From NCBI RefSeq assembly GCF_030027245.1, contig NZ_JASERT010000004.1:16667-80666 (forward strand): DNA of 64,000 nt, in the 5' to 3' direction. This DNA comes from Asticcacaulis sp. EMRT-3 (GTDB lineage: Bacteria; Pseudomonadota; Alphaproteobacteria; Caulobacterales; Caulobacteraceae). The translations under genes were made by a program, and so were the position numbers. Positions within the stretch are counted from its first letter, which is position 1. Each line of letters opens with the position of its first letter. The notes under the pieces are model-generated. The model did no database searches, had not been told where the DNA came from, and saw only the letters and a program-made list of their open reading frames with translations. Shown here piece after piece: positions 8,123 through 16,281 of this stretch.

Positions 8123-8904
8123 CAGGCACCGACTCCGAGCAGCAGCGACAGGCCACCATCAATGACGATGCTGGCGCCGGTAATATAGCCCGCCTCTTCC
8201 GAAGCCAGCCACAGGGCAAGCCGCGCCACCTCTTCGGGCTGACCGGCGCGCTGCATGGGAATGTTTTTCTCCAGCTTTTTGCGGTAGGCCTCGTCCTGCA
8301 TGGCGCGGGCATTCATCGGCGTCAGGATCATGCCCGGCTCGATGGCGTTGATGCGCACACCGCGCGCCGCCTCCTCGATCGCCAGTGTTTCAACCAGATT
8401 TTTCAGCCCGCCCTTGGCCGCGCCATAGGCCGCCCCACCGGCCCTGACCACCTCGGCATGGATCGAGGAAATGTGCAGGATGGCGGCGGGGACTGCGCCC
8501 TCGCCCCGGCCCTTCAGAAACCGTTTCGAGGTCAGGAACGCACCGGTCAGATCGGTATCGATACGCAGTCGCCAGTCGGCCAGACTCATCTCGCGCACAT
8601 GGACGCCCTGCATATTGACGCCCGCCGAATTGACCAGCACCTGAGCCGGGCCATAGTCGGCCTCGGTGGCGGTGAAGGCGGCCTCCACCGAGGCCTCGTC
8701 ATCGACCGAACACTGTACGATGCGGGCGTGGCCGCCCCTGGCGCGCGCTTTCTGGGCCACGGCCTCGGCGGCGGCCCTGTCCTGATGGTAAAGAATGGCC
8801 ACCCGGTCGCCTGCCCCGGCAAAGGCCATGACGCAGGCCGCCCCTATGCCGGAATCGCCGCCGGTGACGATCACACATCTGCCCTGTGCCTTATCCGATG
8901 CCAT
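8122..8904 (-). CDS. SDR family oxidoreductase (glucose 1-dehydrogenase-like)
   Basis: Classical short-chain dehydrogenase of 260 residues. The Rossmann motif TGGDSGIG is near residue 15, NSAGVNM near 90, the catalytic Ser in HISSIH and the YxxxK pair in AYGAAKGG; the C terminus ITGASIVIDGG is typical. It probably oxidises a sugar or polyol with NAD(P). It is first in an operon with the GH130 gene, which suggests handling of a manno-sugar product. The AT-rich 8930-9240 region upstream would hold the promoter. Confidence 0.9.
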   Translation of the reverse strand: MASDKAQGRCVIVTGGDSGIGAACVMAFAGAGDRVAILYHQDRAAAEAVAQKARARGGHARIVQCSVDDEASVEAAFTATEADYGPAQVLVNSAGVNMQGVHVREMSLADWRLRIDTDLTGAFLTSKRFLKGRGEGAVPAAILHISSIHAEVVRAGGAAYGAAKGGLKNLVETLAIEEAARGVRINAIEPGMILTPMNARAMQDEAYRKKLEKNIPMQRAGQPEEVARLALWLASEEAGYITGASIVIDGGLSLLLGVGA

Positions 8905-9331
8905 ATTCCGTCTCTTTATATCTGCTTTGTGGCACTATATTGCCGCAGCCAATCTAGGGAGAGCGCGCCTCTGAATCCTATAGGGTTTAGGGCTTTAGAA
9001 ATAAATTTCCGGTGCTGCATTTAATAAGTACCCAAATATTGGTGAATATTTGCAATATAATTTTGAAATTAAAGCCTGTTTCTCATATTTATCCGAAAGT
9101 ATCTCAATAGAAATATTTCAATTTAGAAATATATAATCACCGTAATCGACCATTAGGTCTGAATATATACAAACCGAGACGCGAATGCACGTAAAGCGCC
9201 AAAGTCATATTTACATAATATTTATATCAGCGCCCGGTTTCAGTCTCACCTCTTCATGGTTTTCGCCTGAAGCGTCTGGTGTCGCTGACAAGTGGGCGGG
9301 TTCATTGCCTGCCCTCAAACCTTCCGGCCGT
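8905..9331. other. AT-rich intergenic region without genes
   Basis: About 430 bases upstream of the SDR gene. The stretch 8990-9240 is strikingly AT-rich compared with its surroundings. No open frame with a recognisable product, RNA gene or strong hairpin was found. It likely holds the promoter of the SDR-GH130 operon. Confidence 0.5.
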
Positions 9332-9430
9332 TAGAGCGTGTTCCGATCTGATTGGATCAGATCGGCGCTCTAAGCTTATGTTTTTACGCGCATCCCGAAA
9401 AGTGCGTCACACTTTTCGGGATGCGCTCTA
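9332..9430. repeat. Repeat family B, copy 1
   Basis: Begins TAGAGCGTG and ends GCGCTCTA. It contains two hairpins: GATCTGAT/ATCAGATC and CCCGAAAAGTG/CACTTTTCGGG. Related copies are at 26018-26124, 43010-43056 and 60359-60427. It abuts an inverted family A copy. Confidence 0.8.
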
Positions 9431-9544
9431 GAGCAACGAGCGTTTAATTTGACTTACAAATTGAAGGCGAGATGCGGAAAAACGTAAAATGTAGAGCGGG
9501 TTGCATGCCTTTGACCGATTCAATCAGAATGCAGACCGCTCTAG
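9428..9544. repeat. Repeat family A, copy 3 (inverted)
   Basis: Reverse complement of the copies at 6962-7190, sharing the CTCTAG junction with the family B element on its left. The rest of the gap to the Fic gene (9545-9736) holds a degenerate CT-rich repeat, a direct repeat TAGCGGACA (9649-9657 and 9661-9669) and an AT-rich stretch at 9690-9732. Confidence 0.9.
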
Positions 9545-9736
9545 TCAAGAAAGGTGACCCCGTTGGTTGTCGCCGCCCCCCTCCCCTTCTTCGCTTCGCT
9601 CGATCGGAAGGGTGGCAGACGGCACAGCCGACGCAGGTGTCTATTTCTTAGCGGACATGATAGCGGACACAGAACCGGTCATATAAACGGCCTTGTTATA
9701 AATTTATTGATATTATATAAGATATTATAAACCCTG

Positions 9737-10984
9737 ATGACCGGCATTTATAACGGACATAACATCATGATCGATCGCGGCGAACATGTCGGGCTGATGG
9801 AGCCGGTCATTCCCGGCAGCGCGGCGCGCGGGCGCGGCGAGCTGATCGATCTGGCCCTCGAACTGGCGCAGCAATCGGCGGGTTTCCGCCGCAGCCTGCC
9901 GCCGGAAATCGCCACCTCCTTAAGCGATCTCGTCCGGGCGATGAACTGCTATTACAGCAATCTGATCGAGGGCCACAACACCCATCCGGTCGAGATCGAA
10001 AGGGCGCTGCAACAGGATTACAGCACAGACAGCGCCAAGCGCGACCTGCAACTGGAGGCCGCCGCCCATATCGCCGTCCAGGCCTGGATAGATAAGGGGG
10101 GGATAGACAAGGGGGGGATTGATAAGGGCGGACTTGCGTGTGATCCGCTCAGCACCGCCGCCATTTTCGAGATTCACCGCCGCTTTTACGACCACCTGCC
10201 CGACAGCCTGAAATGGGTCGAAAACCCCGATACGGGCCAGCGCATCGCGGTGACGGGCGGGGCGGCGCGCACGCTCGATGTCCGCGTCGGACGCCATGTC
10301 AGCATCAGCCCCGGCGCCGTCATGCGCTTCATGGCAAGGCTTGAAGAGGCGTTTCGCCATCTCGGCAAGGCGGAGCGGATCATGGCCACGGCGGCGGCCC
10401 ATCATCGTCTGTTGTGGATCCACCCGTTTCTCGACGGCAATGGCCGGGTGGCCCGCCTCGTGTCACATGCCATGTGGCTGGAGCCGCTCGAAACCGGCGG
10501 CCTGTGGTCGGTGTCGCGCGGCCTGGCCCGTCAGGTCGAAACCTATAAGCGCCATCTGGCCCAGTGCGACGAAGGCCGTCAGGGCGACCGCGACGGTCGG
10601 GGCAATCTGAGCGAGGCCGCCCTCGTCGATTTCACGCGCTTCTTCCTGCAAACCGCGCTCGATCAGGTGCGCTTCATGGAGAGCCTCGTCCAGCCAGACC
10701 GGCTGCGCGCCCGGCTCAGGCTATGGGCGCAGGAAGAGATGGCGCTGGGCACCCTGCCCGCTCGCTGCAACCTGTTGCTCGACGCCCTGCTCTATCGCGG
10801 CGAAATCCAGCGCGGCGATGCAGCGGCGATCACCGGCCTTGGTGAGCGGCAGGCGCGCCGCGTCCTGTCGGCCTTAAGCGATGCCGGCGTGCTGGCCTCG
10901 CCCTCTCCGCGCGGCGCCATCCGGCTGGCCTTCCCGGCACGACTGGCCGGGCGCTGGATGCCGGGCCTTTTCCCCGAAGCCTGA
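9737..10984 (+). CDS. Fic family protein (AMP-transferase fold) with N-terminal inhibitory helix
   Basis: Protein of 415 residues. The Fic active-site motif HPFLDGNGRVAR spans about residues 229-240; these enzymes usually transfer AMP from ATP to a target protein. SNLIEG at residues 74-79 fits the (S/T)xxxE(G/N) inhibitory helix that keeps class II Fic proteins auto-inhibited. A three-fold IDKGG repeat lies at residues 118-132, and the C terminus (AAITGLGERQARRVLSAL) looks like a winged helix. The second ATG at 9767 is also possible. It sits beside the replication/partition cassette, where Fic proteins can act as addiction or regulatory factors; that role is inferred. Confidence 0.88.
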   Translation: MTGIYNGHNIMIDRGEHVGLMEPVIPGSAARGRGELIDLALELAQQSAGFRRSLPPEIATSLSDLVRAMNCYYSNLIEGHNTHPVEIERALQQDYSTDSAKRDLQLEAAAHIAVQAWIDKGGIDKGGIDKGGLACDPLSTAAIFEIHRRFYDHLPDSLKWVENPDTGQRIAVTGGAARTLDVRVGRHVSISPGAVMRFMARLEEAFRHLGKAERIMATAAAHHRLLWIHPFLDGNGRVARLVSHAMWLEPLETGGLWSVSRGLARQVETYKRHLAQCDEGRQGDRDGRGNLSEAALVDFTRFFLQTALDQVRFMESLVQPDRLRARLRLWAQEEMALGTLPARCNLLLDALLYRGEIQRGDAAAITGLGERQARRVLSALSDAGVLASPSPRGAIRLAFPARLAGRWMPGLFPEA

Positions 10985-10990
10985 ATCAGA

Positions 10991-11230
10991 CTATCAGATA
11001 GCTACCGGATAGCGGTTAGCTATCTTACGTCTTTACGGCTAGCTATCCGCTAGCTGGCCGAAAGCTTTTGTCTATCTGTTAAGTATATATTAGCTTTCGG
11101 AAAGCTATGGGTAAGTTGTCTGGTGACTATCTGGCGGCTTTACGGAAGCTTTCTAACCTCAGCCGAATCAGGCTAGCTTCACTGCAAGCATAGGCTATCG
11201 GCCAGCTACCAGATAGCCGTCCGCTATCCG
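10991..11230. other. GCTATC/GATAGC-rich repeat array, candidate centromere (parS) and ParA operator
   Basis: The gap between fic and parA carries many copies of GATAGC, GCTATC and TAGCTA in both orientations: CTATCAGATAG at 10991-11001, GGATAGCGGTTAGCTATC soon after, GGCTAGCTATCCGCTAGC near 11038, and CCAGATAGCCG and CGCTATCCG near 11210-11230. GAAAGCTTT and AAAGCTT variants lie between them. Clustered short repeats directly upstream of a ParA gene are typical of plasmid partition sites. Binding by the product at 11981 is inferred. Confidence 0.55.
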
Positions 11231-11274
11231 TCCGGGTTCACAAAGCCACCTGTGCGCAAATTCAAAGGAAGACC

Positions 11275-11979
11275 ATGCCCGTCATCTCGTTCATTTCCCC
11301 CAAGGGCGGGGTCGGCAAGACCACCGCCGCCACGCTGCTGGCCACGCAACTGGCGCGCAAGGCCCGCGTGATCGTCATCGACGCCGACCCGAACCGGCCG
11401 ATTGCCGCCTGGTCGCAACTCAAGGGCTGCCCGGAAAACCTGACCATTATTTCCGACGCCAATCAGGAAAACATCCTCGACAAGATCGAGCAGGCCGCCG
11501 CCGAAGCGCCGTTTGTGGTCGTCGATTGCGAAGGCACGGCGTCGCTGACCGTCGCCTATGCCATCGGCGCCTCCGATCTGGTGGTGGTGCCGACGCAAGG
11601 CTCGCAGCTTGACGCCAAACAGGCCGCCAAGGCCTTGTCTCTGATCAAGAATACCGAGCGCCAGTCGCGCCGCCCGATCCCGCACGCCGTCCTGTTGACC
11701 CGCACCAATCCGGTCATCAAACCGCGCACCCTGACCAGCATCCACCAGCAATTGCGCGACCACGGCGTCAGCCTGTTCCAGACCCAGATGCACGAGCGCG
11801 AGGCCTTCAAGGCGATGTTTTCGTTTGGCGGCACCTTAGAAGGCCTCGACCGCGCCCAGGTCAATAATATCGACAAGGCCATCAGCAATGCGCGCAGTTT
11901 CGCCGCCGAGGTGATCGATATTCTCAAAGGCGGGGAGGGGGCGCAAACCCCCGCCGCCACCAGCACAAAGGTCGCCTGA
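11275..11979 (+). CDS. parA: ParA family partition ATPase
   Basis: Protein of 234 residues with the deviant Walker A motif PKGGVGKTT at residues 9-17, IVIDADPN as Walker A', and FVVVDCEG as Walker B. It lacks the N-terminal DNA-binding extension of type Ia ParA, so it is of the short type Ib/VirC1-like kind that drives plasmid segregation. An AAAGGAAG Shine-Dalgarno lies just before the ATG. The downstream gene starts 2 bases after its stop, and the repeat array lies upstream. Confidence 0.9.
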   Translation: MPVISFISPKGGVGKTTAATLLATQLARKARVIVIDADPNRPIAAWSQLKGCPENLTIISDANQENILDKIEQAAAEAPFVVVDCEGTASLTVAYAIGASDLVVVPTQGSQLDAKQAAKALSLIKNTERQSRRPIPHAVLLTRTNPVIKPRTLTSIHQQLRDHGVSLFQTQMHEREAFKAMFSFGGTLEGLDRAQVNNIDKAISNARSFAAEVIDILKGGEGAQTPAATSTKVA

Positions 11980-11980
11980 T

Positions 11981-12367
11981 ATGACCCCCGACACAAGCAG
12001 CGAAACCCATAGCCAGCGCGCCTCGATCTTCGACGATGATCTCGATCTCGACCTGTCGGCCTTTGCGCCGCGCAGGCCCGAAAACGTCAAGCCCGACAAG
12101 GAGGCCTTGCGCACGGTCGCCGAATCGCGCGGTTTTTCGAGCCGCGAACCGGTCAGCGCGCCGCCCGCCGCCCCCGAACCGCAGCTTCAGCGCCGTTACC
12201 GCACCGGGCGCAACCGCCAGCTCAATCTGAAGGTGACCGACGAGGCGCTGCGCCGCTTCTACGCCCTGGCCGATGCGCAGGGCCTGGTGCTGGGTGAGGT
12301 GTTCGAGCAGGCCGTCAGCGCCCTGGAAGACGCCCTGAAAGCCGCTGATAAGACCGGGCGCCCCTGA
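11981..12367 (+). CDS. Small RHH-like protein, probable ParB-equivalent partition partner
   Basis: Protein of 128 residues with a charged, Pro/Ala-rich first half. The C-terminal segment (RNRQLNLKVTDEALRRF and the helix after it) has the strand-helix-helix pattern of ribbon-helix-helix DNA-binding proteins. It is placed 2 bases after parA and 3 bases before repA. In plasmids with short ParA proteins the partner is typically a small RHH centromere-binding protein, so that role is inferred from size, fold pattern and position. No classical ParB domain is present. Confidence 0.65.
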   Translation: MTPDTSSETHSQRASIFDDDLDLDLSAFAPRRPENVKPDKEALRTVAESRGFSSREPVSAPPAAPEPQLQRRYRTGRNRQLNLKVTDEALRRFYALADAQGLVLGEVFEQAVSALEDALKAADKTGRP

Positions 12368-12369
12368 TC

Positions 12370-13290
12370 ATGGCCAGGCGTCACGCAGAAAGCCAGTTCG
12401 ACCTGTTCATCCCGCTGATCAGCGACCTGTCGCTGAAAGACCAGCGTGAAATCATGGAGCGGCCCTTCTTCTCGCTCGCCAAGCGCAAGCGGCTGAAACC
12501 GATCGAATATACCTCACCGGACGGCGATACCTGGGTCAAGGTGTCGGGGAATGCCGAATTCGGCATCGCCACCATCTGGGACGCCGATGTGCTGATCTGG
12601 GCGGCGTCGCAGCTCAACCGCATGAAGGAGCAGGGGGTCAATGACCTGCCGCGCACCCTGCGCACCACCTCCTATGACCTGTTGCGCGCCATCAAACGCG
12701 ATACGGGCGGCAAGAGCTATCAGGAGCTGCACGCCGCCCTGCAAAGGCTGGAATCGACCACCATCCAGACCTCCTTGCGCGCCCCCAAGCGCAAGGACAA
12801 GGCGCAGTTCGGCTGGATCGACGCCTTTCAGTTGGAGGTCGATCCCGAAACAGAGGCCCCGCGCGGCATTTCGATCACCCTGTCGGACTGGGTCTATCAG
12901 GGCATTGTCACCGACAAGGCGCTGCTGACCATGCACCAGGACTATTTCCTTTTGACCGGCGGCATGGAGCGCGCCCTTTACCGCGCGGCCCGCAAACACG
13001 CCGGTGAACAGGAGCAGGGCTGGACGTGCCGGGTGTCCTTGCTGCACGAAAAGACCGGATCGGACAGTCCGCTCAAACAATTCACCTATCTGCTGAAGCG
13101 CGTCATCGCCAAGAATGCCCTGCCGGAATATGTGATGAGCCTGACCAGGGTGGCCGATGGTTCGCCCGCCGTGCATTTTGTCCGCCGCGATATAGGGGTG
13201 CGGACAGATATTCGTGAGGAACTGAAGCGGCTGGAACGGCTGAACGCCGAAGACCGCCGCCGCCTCGAACTGGATGGTCTGGAAAGATAA
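12370..13290 (+). CDS. repA: Replication initiator protein A (RPA family)
   Basis: Protein of 306 residues resembling the RPA replication initiators of alphaproteobacterial plasmids: FDLFIPLISDLSLKDQRE at the N terminus, SFxL-type winged-helix segments (ITLSDWVYQGIV), and a C-terminal helical part (REELKRLERLNAEDRRR). It would bind the iterons that start about 20 bases after its stop codon and open the origin. It is the third gene of the parA-partner-repA operon. Presence of initiator, iterons and partition genes together argues that this replicon, or an integrated one, uses this origin. Confidence 0.85.
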   Translation: MARRHAESQFDLFIPLISDLSLKDQREIMERPFFSLAKRKRLKPIEYTSPDGDTWVKVSGNAEFGIATIWDADVLIWAASQLNRMKEQGVNDLPRTLRTTSYDLLRAIKRDTGGKSYQELHAALQRLESTTIQTSLRAPKRKDKAQFGWIDAFQLEVDPETEAPRGISITLSDWVYQGIVTDKALLTMHQDYFLLTGGMERALYRAARKHAGEQEQGWTCRVSLLHEKTGSDSPLKQFTYLLKRVIAKNALPEYVMSLTRVADGSPAVHFVRRDIGVRTDIREELKRLERLNAEDRRRLELDGLER

Positions 13291-13307
13291 GGGCTTGTGG
13301 AAAAGCC

Positions 13308-13696
13308 GTCGGGGGAACAGTGACTTTTTACGGCGCAGATGTCGGGGGAACAGTGACCGGACTTGACACCATCTGTCGGGGGATTAGTGACCGATTCGCA
13401 CCGGCTGGCGGGCGGCTGAGTCGGGGGAACAGTGACCGGATCAGGCTGATTCGCGCAAAACACGGCCAAAAGCGCCACGCGCCGCTGGAAAAGCGGTTTT
13501 CGGGGGAACAGTGACCGATTATCCCCGCTGTTTTGGCTGTGCAGGCGTCCTTCCGGGCCTGCGGATTCATCCCGCCCTGTGGATACAGGCGGGCCGGGCG
13601 GGCAAAATCATCGGGGGAACAGTGACCTTCACCACGGGGGATTGATGACTGGACAGGCGGGGGAACAGTGACGAAATCACGGGGGAACAGTGACCG
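13308..13696. repeat. Nine direct iterons (consensus TCGGGGGAACAGTGACCG)
   Basis: Copies begin near 13308, 13342, 13376, 13420, 13499, 13610, 13636, 13657 and 13679, all in the same orientation. Those at 13376 (GGGGGATTAGTGACCG) and 13636 (GGGGGATTGATGACTGG) are degenerate. A DnaA-box-like TGTGGATAC lies at 13578-13586. Directly repeated sites after a repA gene are the usual binding array of an iteron-controlled plasmid origin. Confidence 0.9.
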
Positions 13697-13795
13697 GACA
13701 CTCTCATATGTCTATGATTTAAAAGGTGTTTTTGCCGTTTATTTCAACCTTAACTTACTTAACTTGACTCCTTAACAAGAGTCTTTAACGCGCCG
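13697..13795. other. AT-rich segment of putative replication origin
   Basis: Immediately beyond the last iteron the sequence turns AT-rich and contains repeated CTTAACTT/CCTTAAC motifs (CTTAACTTACTTAACTTG near 13750), suited to be a DNA unwinding element. Together with the iterons and DnaA-like box it would form oriV. Beyond it, to 14012, I see only a hairpin (CGCCGACC 13831-13838, GGTCGGCG 13847-13854) and the leader of the GH27 gene. Confidence 0.6.
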
Positions 13796-14012
13796 GAGAA
13801 CGGGCAGGGGTCAGGGCGCGTCACTGGCCTCGCCGACCCGAAAGACGGTCGGCGGGCCAGACCGGTCAAAAAGAGCGGGAAAAAGCCGGGTGTTTGCGGC
13901 GCATTGTGGTCAAAAACCGGCAGCCAGCGGCGATAAGCCTCAGGACTGGACAGGCAGGCGGCAGGCGGTTCATATTGTCTTACAAAAAAGGCCAGTTCAG
14001 GAACCACGCAGC

Positions 14013-15395
14013 ATGACATCCGATAAGCTTCATCTCTCACGGCGCGGGCTCTTGGGCGGTCTGGCCCTGACCGGAGCGATCACCACCCGTTTGGGTACGC
14101 AGGCTTCAGCGAAGGTGGCCGACAGCGCCCCCGCCGGGCTGGCCGCAACCCCGCCAATGGGCTGGAATAGCTGGAACAGCTTCGCCACCACCATCACCGA
14201 GGCGCAGGCCCTGCAAACGGCGCGCATTATGGCCGACAGGCTGCTGCCGCACGGCTATCATGTCTTCACCATCGACATCCAGTGGTATGAGCCGGACGCG
14301 ACGAGTTACACCTACAGCGCCAAACCGCAACCGGTGATGGATGGCTATGGCAGGCTTTTGCCCGCCCCCAATCGCTTTCCGTCCAGTGCCGATGGCAAGG
14401 GTTTCAGCGCCATTGCCGATCAGGTGCACGCGCTGGGCCTCACCTTCGGCATTCACCTGATGCGCGGCATTCCGCGTCTGGCGGTCGAGCGCAACCTGCC
14501 GGTGTTCGGCACAGCCTATCATGCCCGCGACATCGCCAATACGGCCAGCACCTGTCCGTGGAACCCCGATATGTACGGCGTTGATATGCGAAAGCCCGGC
14601 GCGCAGGCCTATTATGACAGCGTATTTGCCCTCTATGCCGGCTGGGGCGTCGATTTCGTCAAGATGGACGATATGAGCCGTCCCTATGACGCCCACGCGC
14701 CGGAAATTGAGGCCGCCCATGCCGCTATCGTCAACAGCGGGCGACCGATCATTTTGAGCCTGTCGCCCGGCGAAACCCCGCTGCCGCGCGCTGATCATGT
14801 CAAGCGCTTTGCCCAGATGTGGCGCATCAGCGATGATTTCTGGGACGAATGGCCGCTGTTGGAGGCGCAGTTCACCCGGCTGGAAAACTGGAACGCCCAC
14901 CGCAGCCCCGGTGCCTGGCCCGATGCCGACATGCTGCCCCTGGGGCGGCTGGCTTTGGGCCAGCGCGACAGCAAATTTACGCCGGATGAGCAGAAAACCC
15001 TGATGACTCTGTGGTCGATTGCGCGCTCGCCGCTGATCATGGGCGGCGACCTGCGCTATCTCGACGACGCCACGCTTTCGCTGCTGACGAATGACGAGGT
15101 GCTGGCCGTCAATCAGCACAGCCACGATAATCAGCCGCATTTCTTTGCCGACGGCACGCGCATCTGGACGGCGCGGGCGGAGAATAACGACGCCTATCTG
15201 GCCCTGTTCAACACAACCGACGCCGAAAAGGCGGTCGGTTTCGATCCGGGTGTGATCGGGCTTTCAGGGGGGCTTTCAGGCACGGTGGCGGTGCGCGATC
15301 TGTGGGCGGGCAGGGCGCTTGCACCGGTACAGGGTTCAGTGAGCGCCACCTTGCCGCCACATGGCGCGGCCCTGTATCGCCTGAGCCCGGCCTAG
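14013..15395 (+). CDS. GH27 family glycoside hydrolase (alpha-galactosidase-like), Tat-exported
   Basis: Protein of 460 residues starting at the ATG at 14013, behind AGGAA; the frame is open further upstream but that part has no protein character. SRRGLLGG at residues 9-16 is a Tat signal. The mature part begins TPPMGWNSWNSF, the GH27 hallmark, followed by a (beta/alpha)8 barrel with KMDDM (nucleophile Asp region), WRISDDFWDEW (acid/base region) and SPLIMGGDLR. These enzymes remove terminal alpha-galactose or beta-arabinopyranose in the periplasm. The TAG stop (15393-15395) is the left edge of a family A repeat. Confidence 0.9.
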   Translation: MTSDKLHLSRRGLLGGLALTGAITTRLGTQASAKVADSAPAGLAATPPMGWNSWNSFATTITEAQALQTARIMADRLLPHGYHVFTIDIQWYEPDATSYTYSAKPQPVMDGYGRLLPAPNRFPSSADGKGFSAIADQVHALGLTFGIHLMRGIPRLAVERNLPVFGTAYHARDIANTASTCPWNPDMYGVDMRKPGAQAYYDSVFALYAGWGVDFVKMDDMSRPYDAHAPEIEAAHAAIVNSGRPIILSLSPGETPLPRADHVKRFAQMWRISDDFWDEWPLLEAQFTRLENWNAHRSPGAWPDADMLPLGRLALGQRDSKFTPDEQKTLMTLWSIARSPLIMGGDLRYLDDATLSLLTNDEVLAVNQHSHDNQPHFFADGTRIWTARAENNDAYLALFNTTDAEKAVGFDPGVIGLSGGLSGTVAVRDLWAGRALAPVQGSVSATLPPHGAALYRLSPA

Positions 15396-15508
15396 GGCGG
15401 TCTGCATTCTGATTGAATCGGTCAAAGGCATGCAATCCGCTCTATATTTTACGTTTTTCCGCATCTCGCCTTCAATTTGTAAGTCAAATGAAACGCGCGT
15501 TGCTTTAG
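15393..15508. repeat. Repeat family A, copy 4 (supplies both flanking stop codons)
   Basis: Fills the whole gap between two convergent genes. Its left edge TAGGGCGG provides the TAG of the GH27 gene. Its right edge GCTTTAG provides the TAA (15505-15507, minus strand) of the ABC ATPase gene. There is no other intergenic DNA. Confidence 0.9.
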
Positions 15509-16281
15509 GGCGCGGGCAGGGCGCCCGACAGTTGCGCCAGAATGGCCGGATCGGGCAGGGCCTTGCGGTCGAGCGGCAGGTCGTACACGGCGGTTGAGCC
15601 ATAGCGGTGCGGCGTCTGCGGGTCGTGGCGGCGCTTGTCGAAGGCCAGGACGCGCGTGCCCAGCTTGAAGGCCTCCTTGATGTCGTGCGTCACCATCAGC
15701 ACGGTCAGGTTCTGCTCCTGCCACAGCCGCGTGATCAGTTCGTGCATGTCGAGGCGGATGCCGGGATCGAGCGCGCCGAACGGTTCATCGAGCAGCATGA
15801 CGCGCGGTTTTTTGATCAGGGCCTGCGCAATGGCCAGCCTTTGCTGCATCCCGCCCGATAGCTGGCCCGGATAGACGTGCAGGCTGTGTTCCAGCCCCAC
15901 CGCCGCCAGCATCTCCTCGGCCAGCAGGCGCGCCTCCTTGCGGCGTTTGCCAAATAGCGTGCCAAGAAGGGGCGAGGCGGCGAATTCGAGGCCCAGCACC
16001 ACATTGTCGCGCACGCTCAAATGCGGAAACACCGAATAGCGTTGAAAAACGACGCCGCGATCCGGCCCCGGTTCGGGCGAAAGAGGCTTGCCGTCCAGCT
16101 CGACCGTGCCCTTGGTCGGCGATTCCTCGCCTAAGACCAGCCGCAAAAACGTGCTCTTGCCCGCGCCCGACGGGCCGATGATCGAGACGAAACTGCCCTC
16201 GGCAATATCGAGCGAAACGCGCTCCAGCACGATCTTCTCGCCATATTCGACCCAGACATTCTTGAACGACAAAAAGGCCAT
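15505..16281 (-). CDS. ABC transporter ATP-binding protein (guanidine/urea carboxylase-associated)
   Basis: Protein of 258 residues starting at the ATG whose complement is at 16279-16281, which overlaps the stop of the permease gene. Walker A is GPSGAGKST, the signature is LSGGMQQR, Walker B is VMLLDEPFGALD, and the H-loop is VMVTHD. It belongs to the NitT/TauT-like importers and energises uptake through the adjacent permease. The transporter genes lie head to head with the carboxylase operon, so the likely substrate is guanidine or urea. The TAA stop lies in a repeat. Confidence 0.93.
   Translation of the reverse strand: MAFLSFKNVWVEYGEKIVLERVSLDIAEGSFVSIIGPSGAGKSTFLRLVLGEESPTKGTVELDGKPLSPEPGPDRGVVFQRYSVFPHLSVRDNVVLGLEFAASPLLGTLFGKRRKEARLLAEEMLAAVGLEHSLHVYPGQLSGGMQQRLAIAQALIKKPRVMLLDEPFGALDPGIRLDMHELITRLWQEQNLTVLMVTHDIKEAFKLGTRVLAFDKRRHDPQTPHRYGSTAVYDLPLDRKALPDPAILAQLSGALPAP

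Noticed and set aside
13308..13696. CRISPR array suggested by regularly repeated 18-mers
   Set aside because: Repeats are too short, spacers vary from under 10 to about 95 bases, no cas genes are near, and the position after repA identifies iterons.
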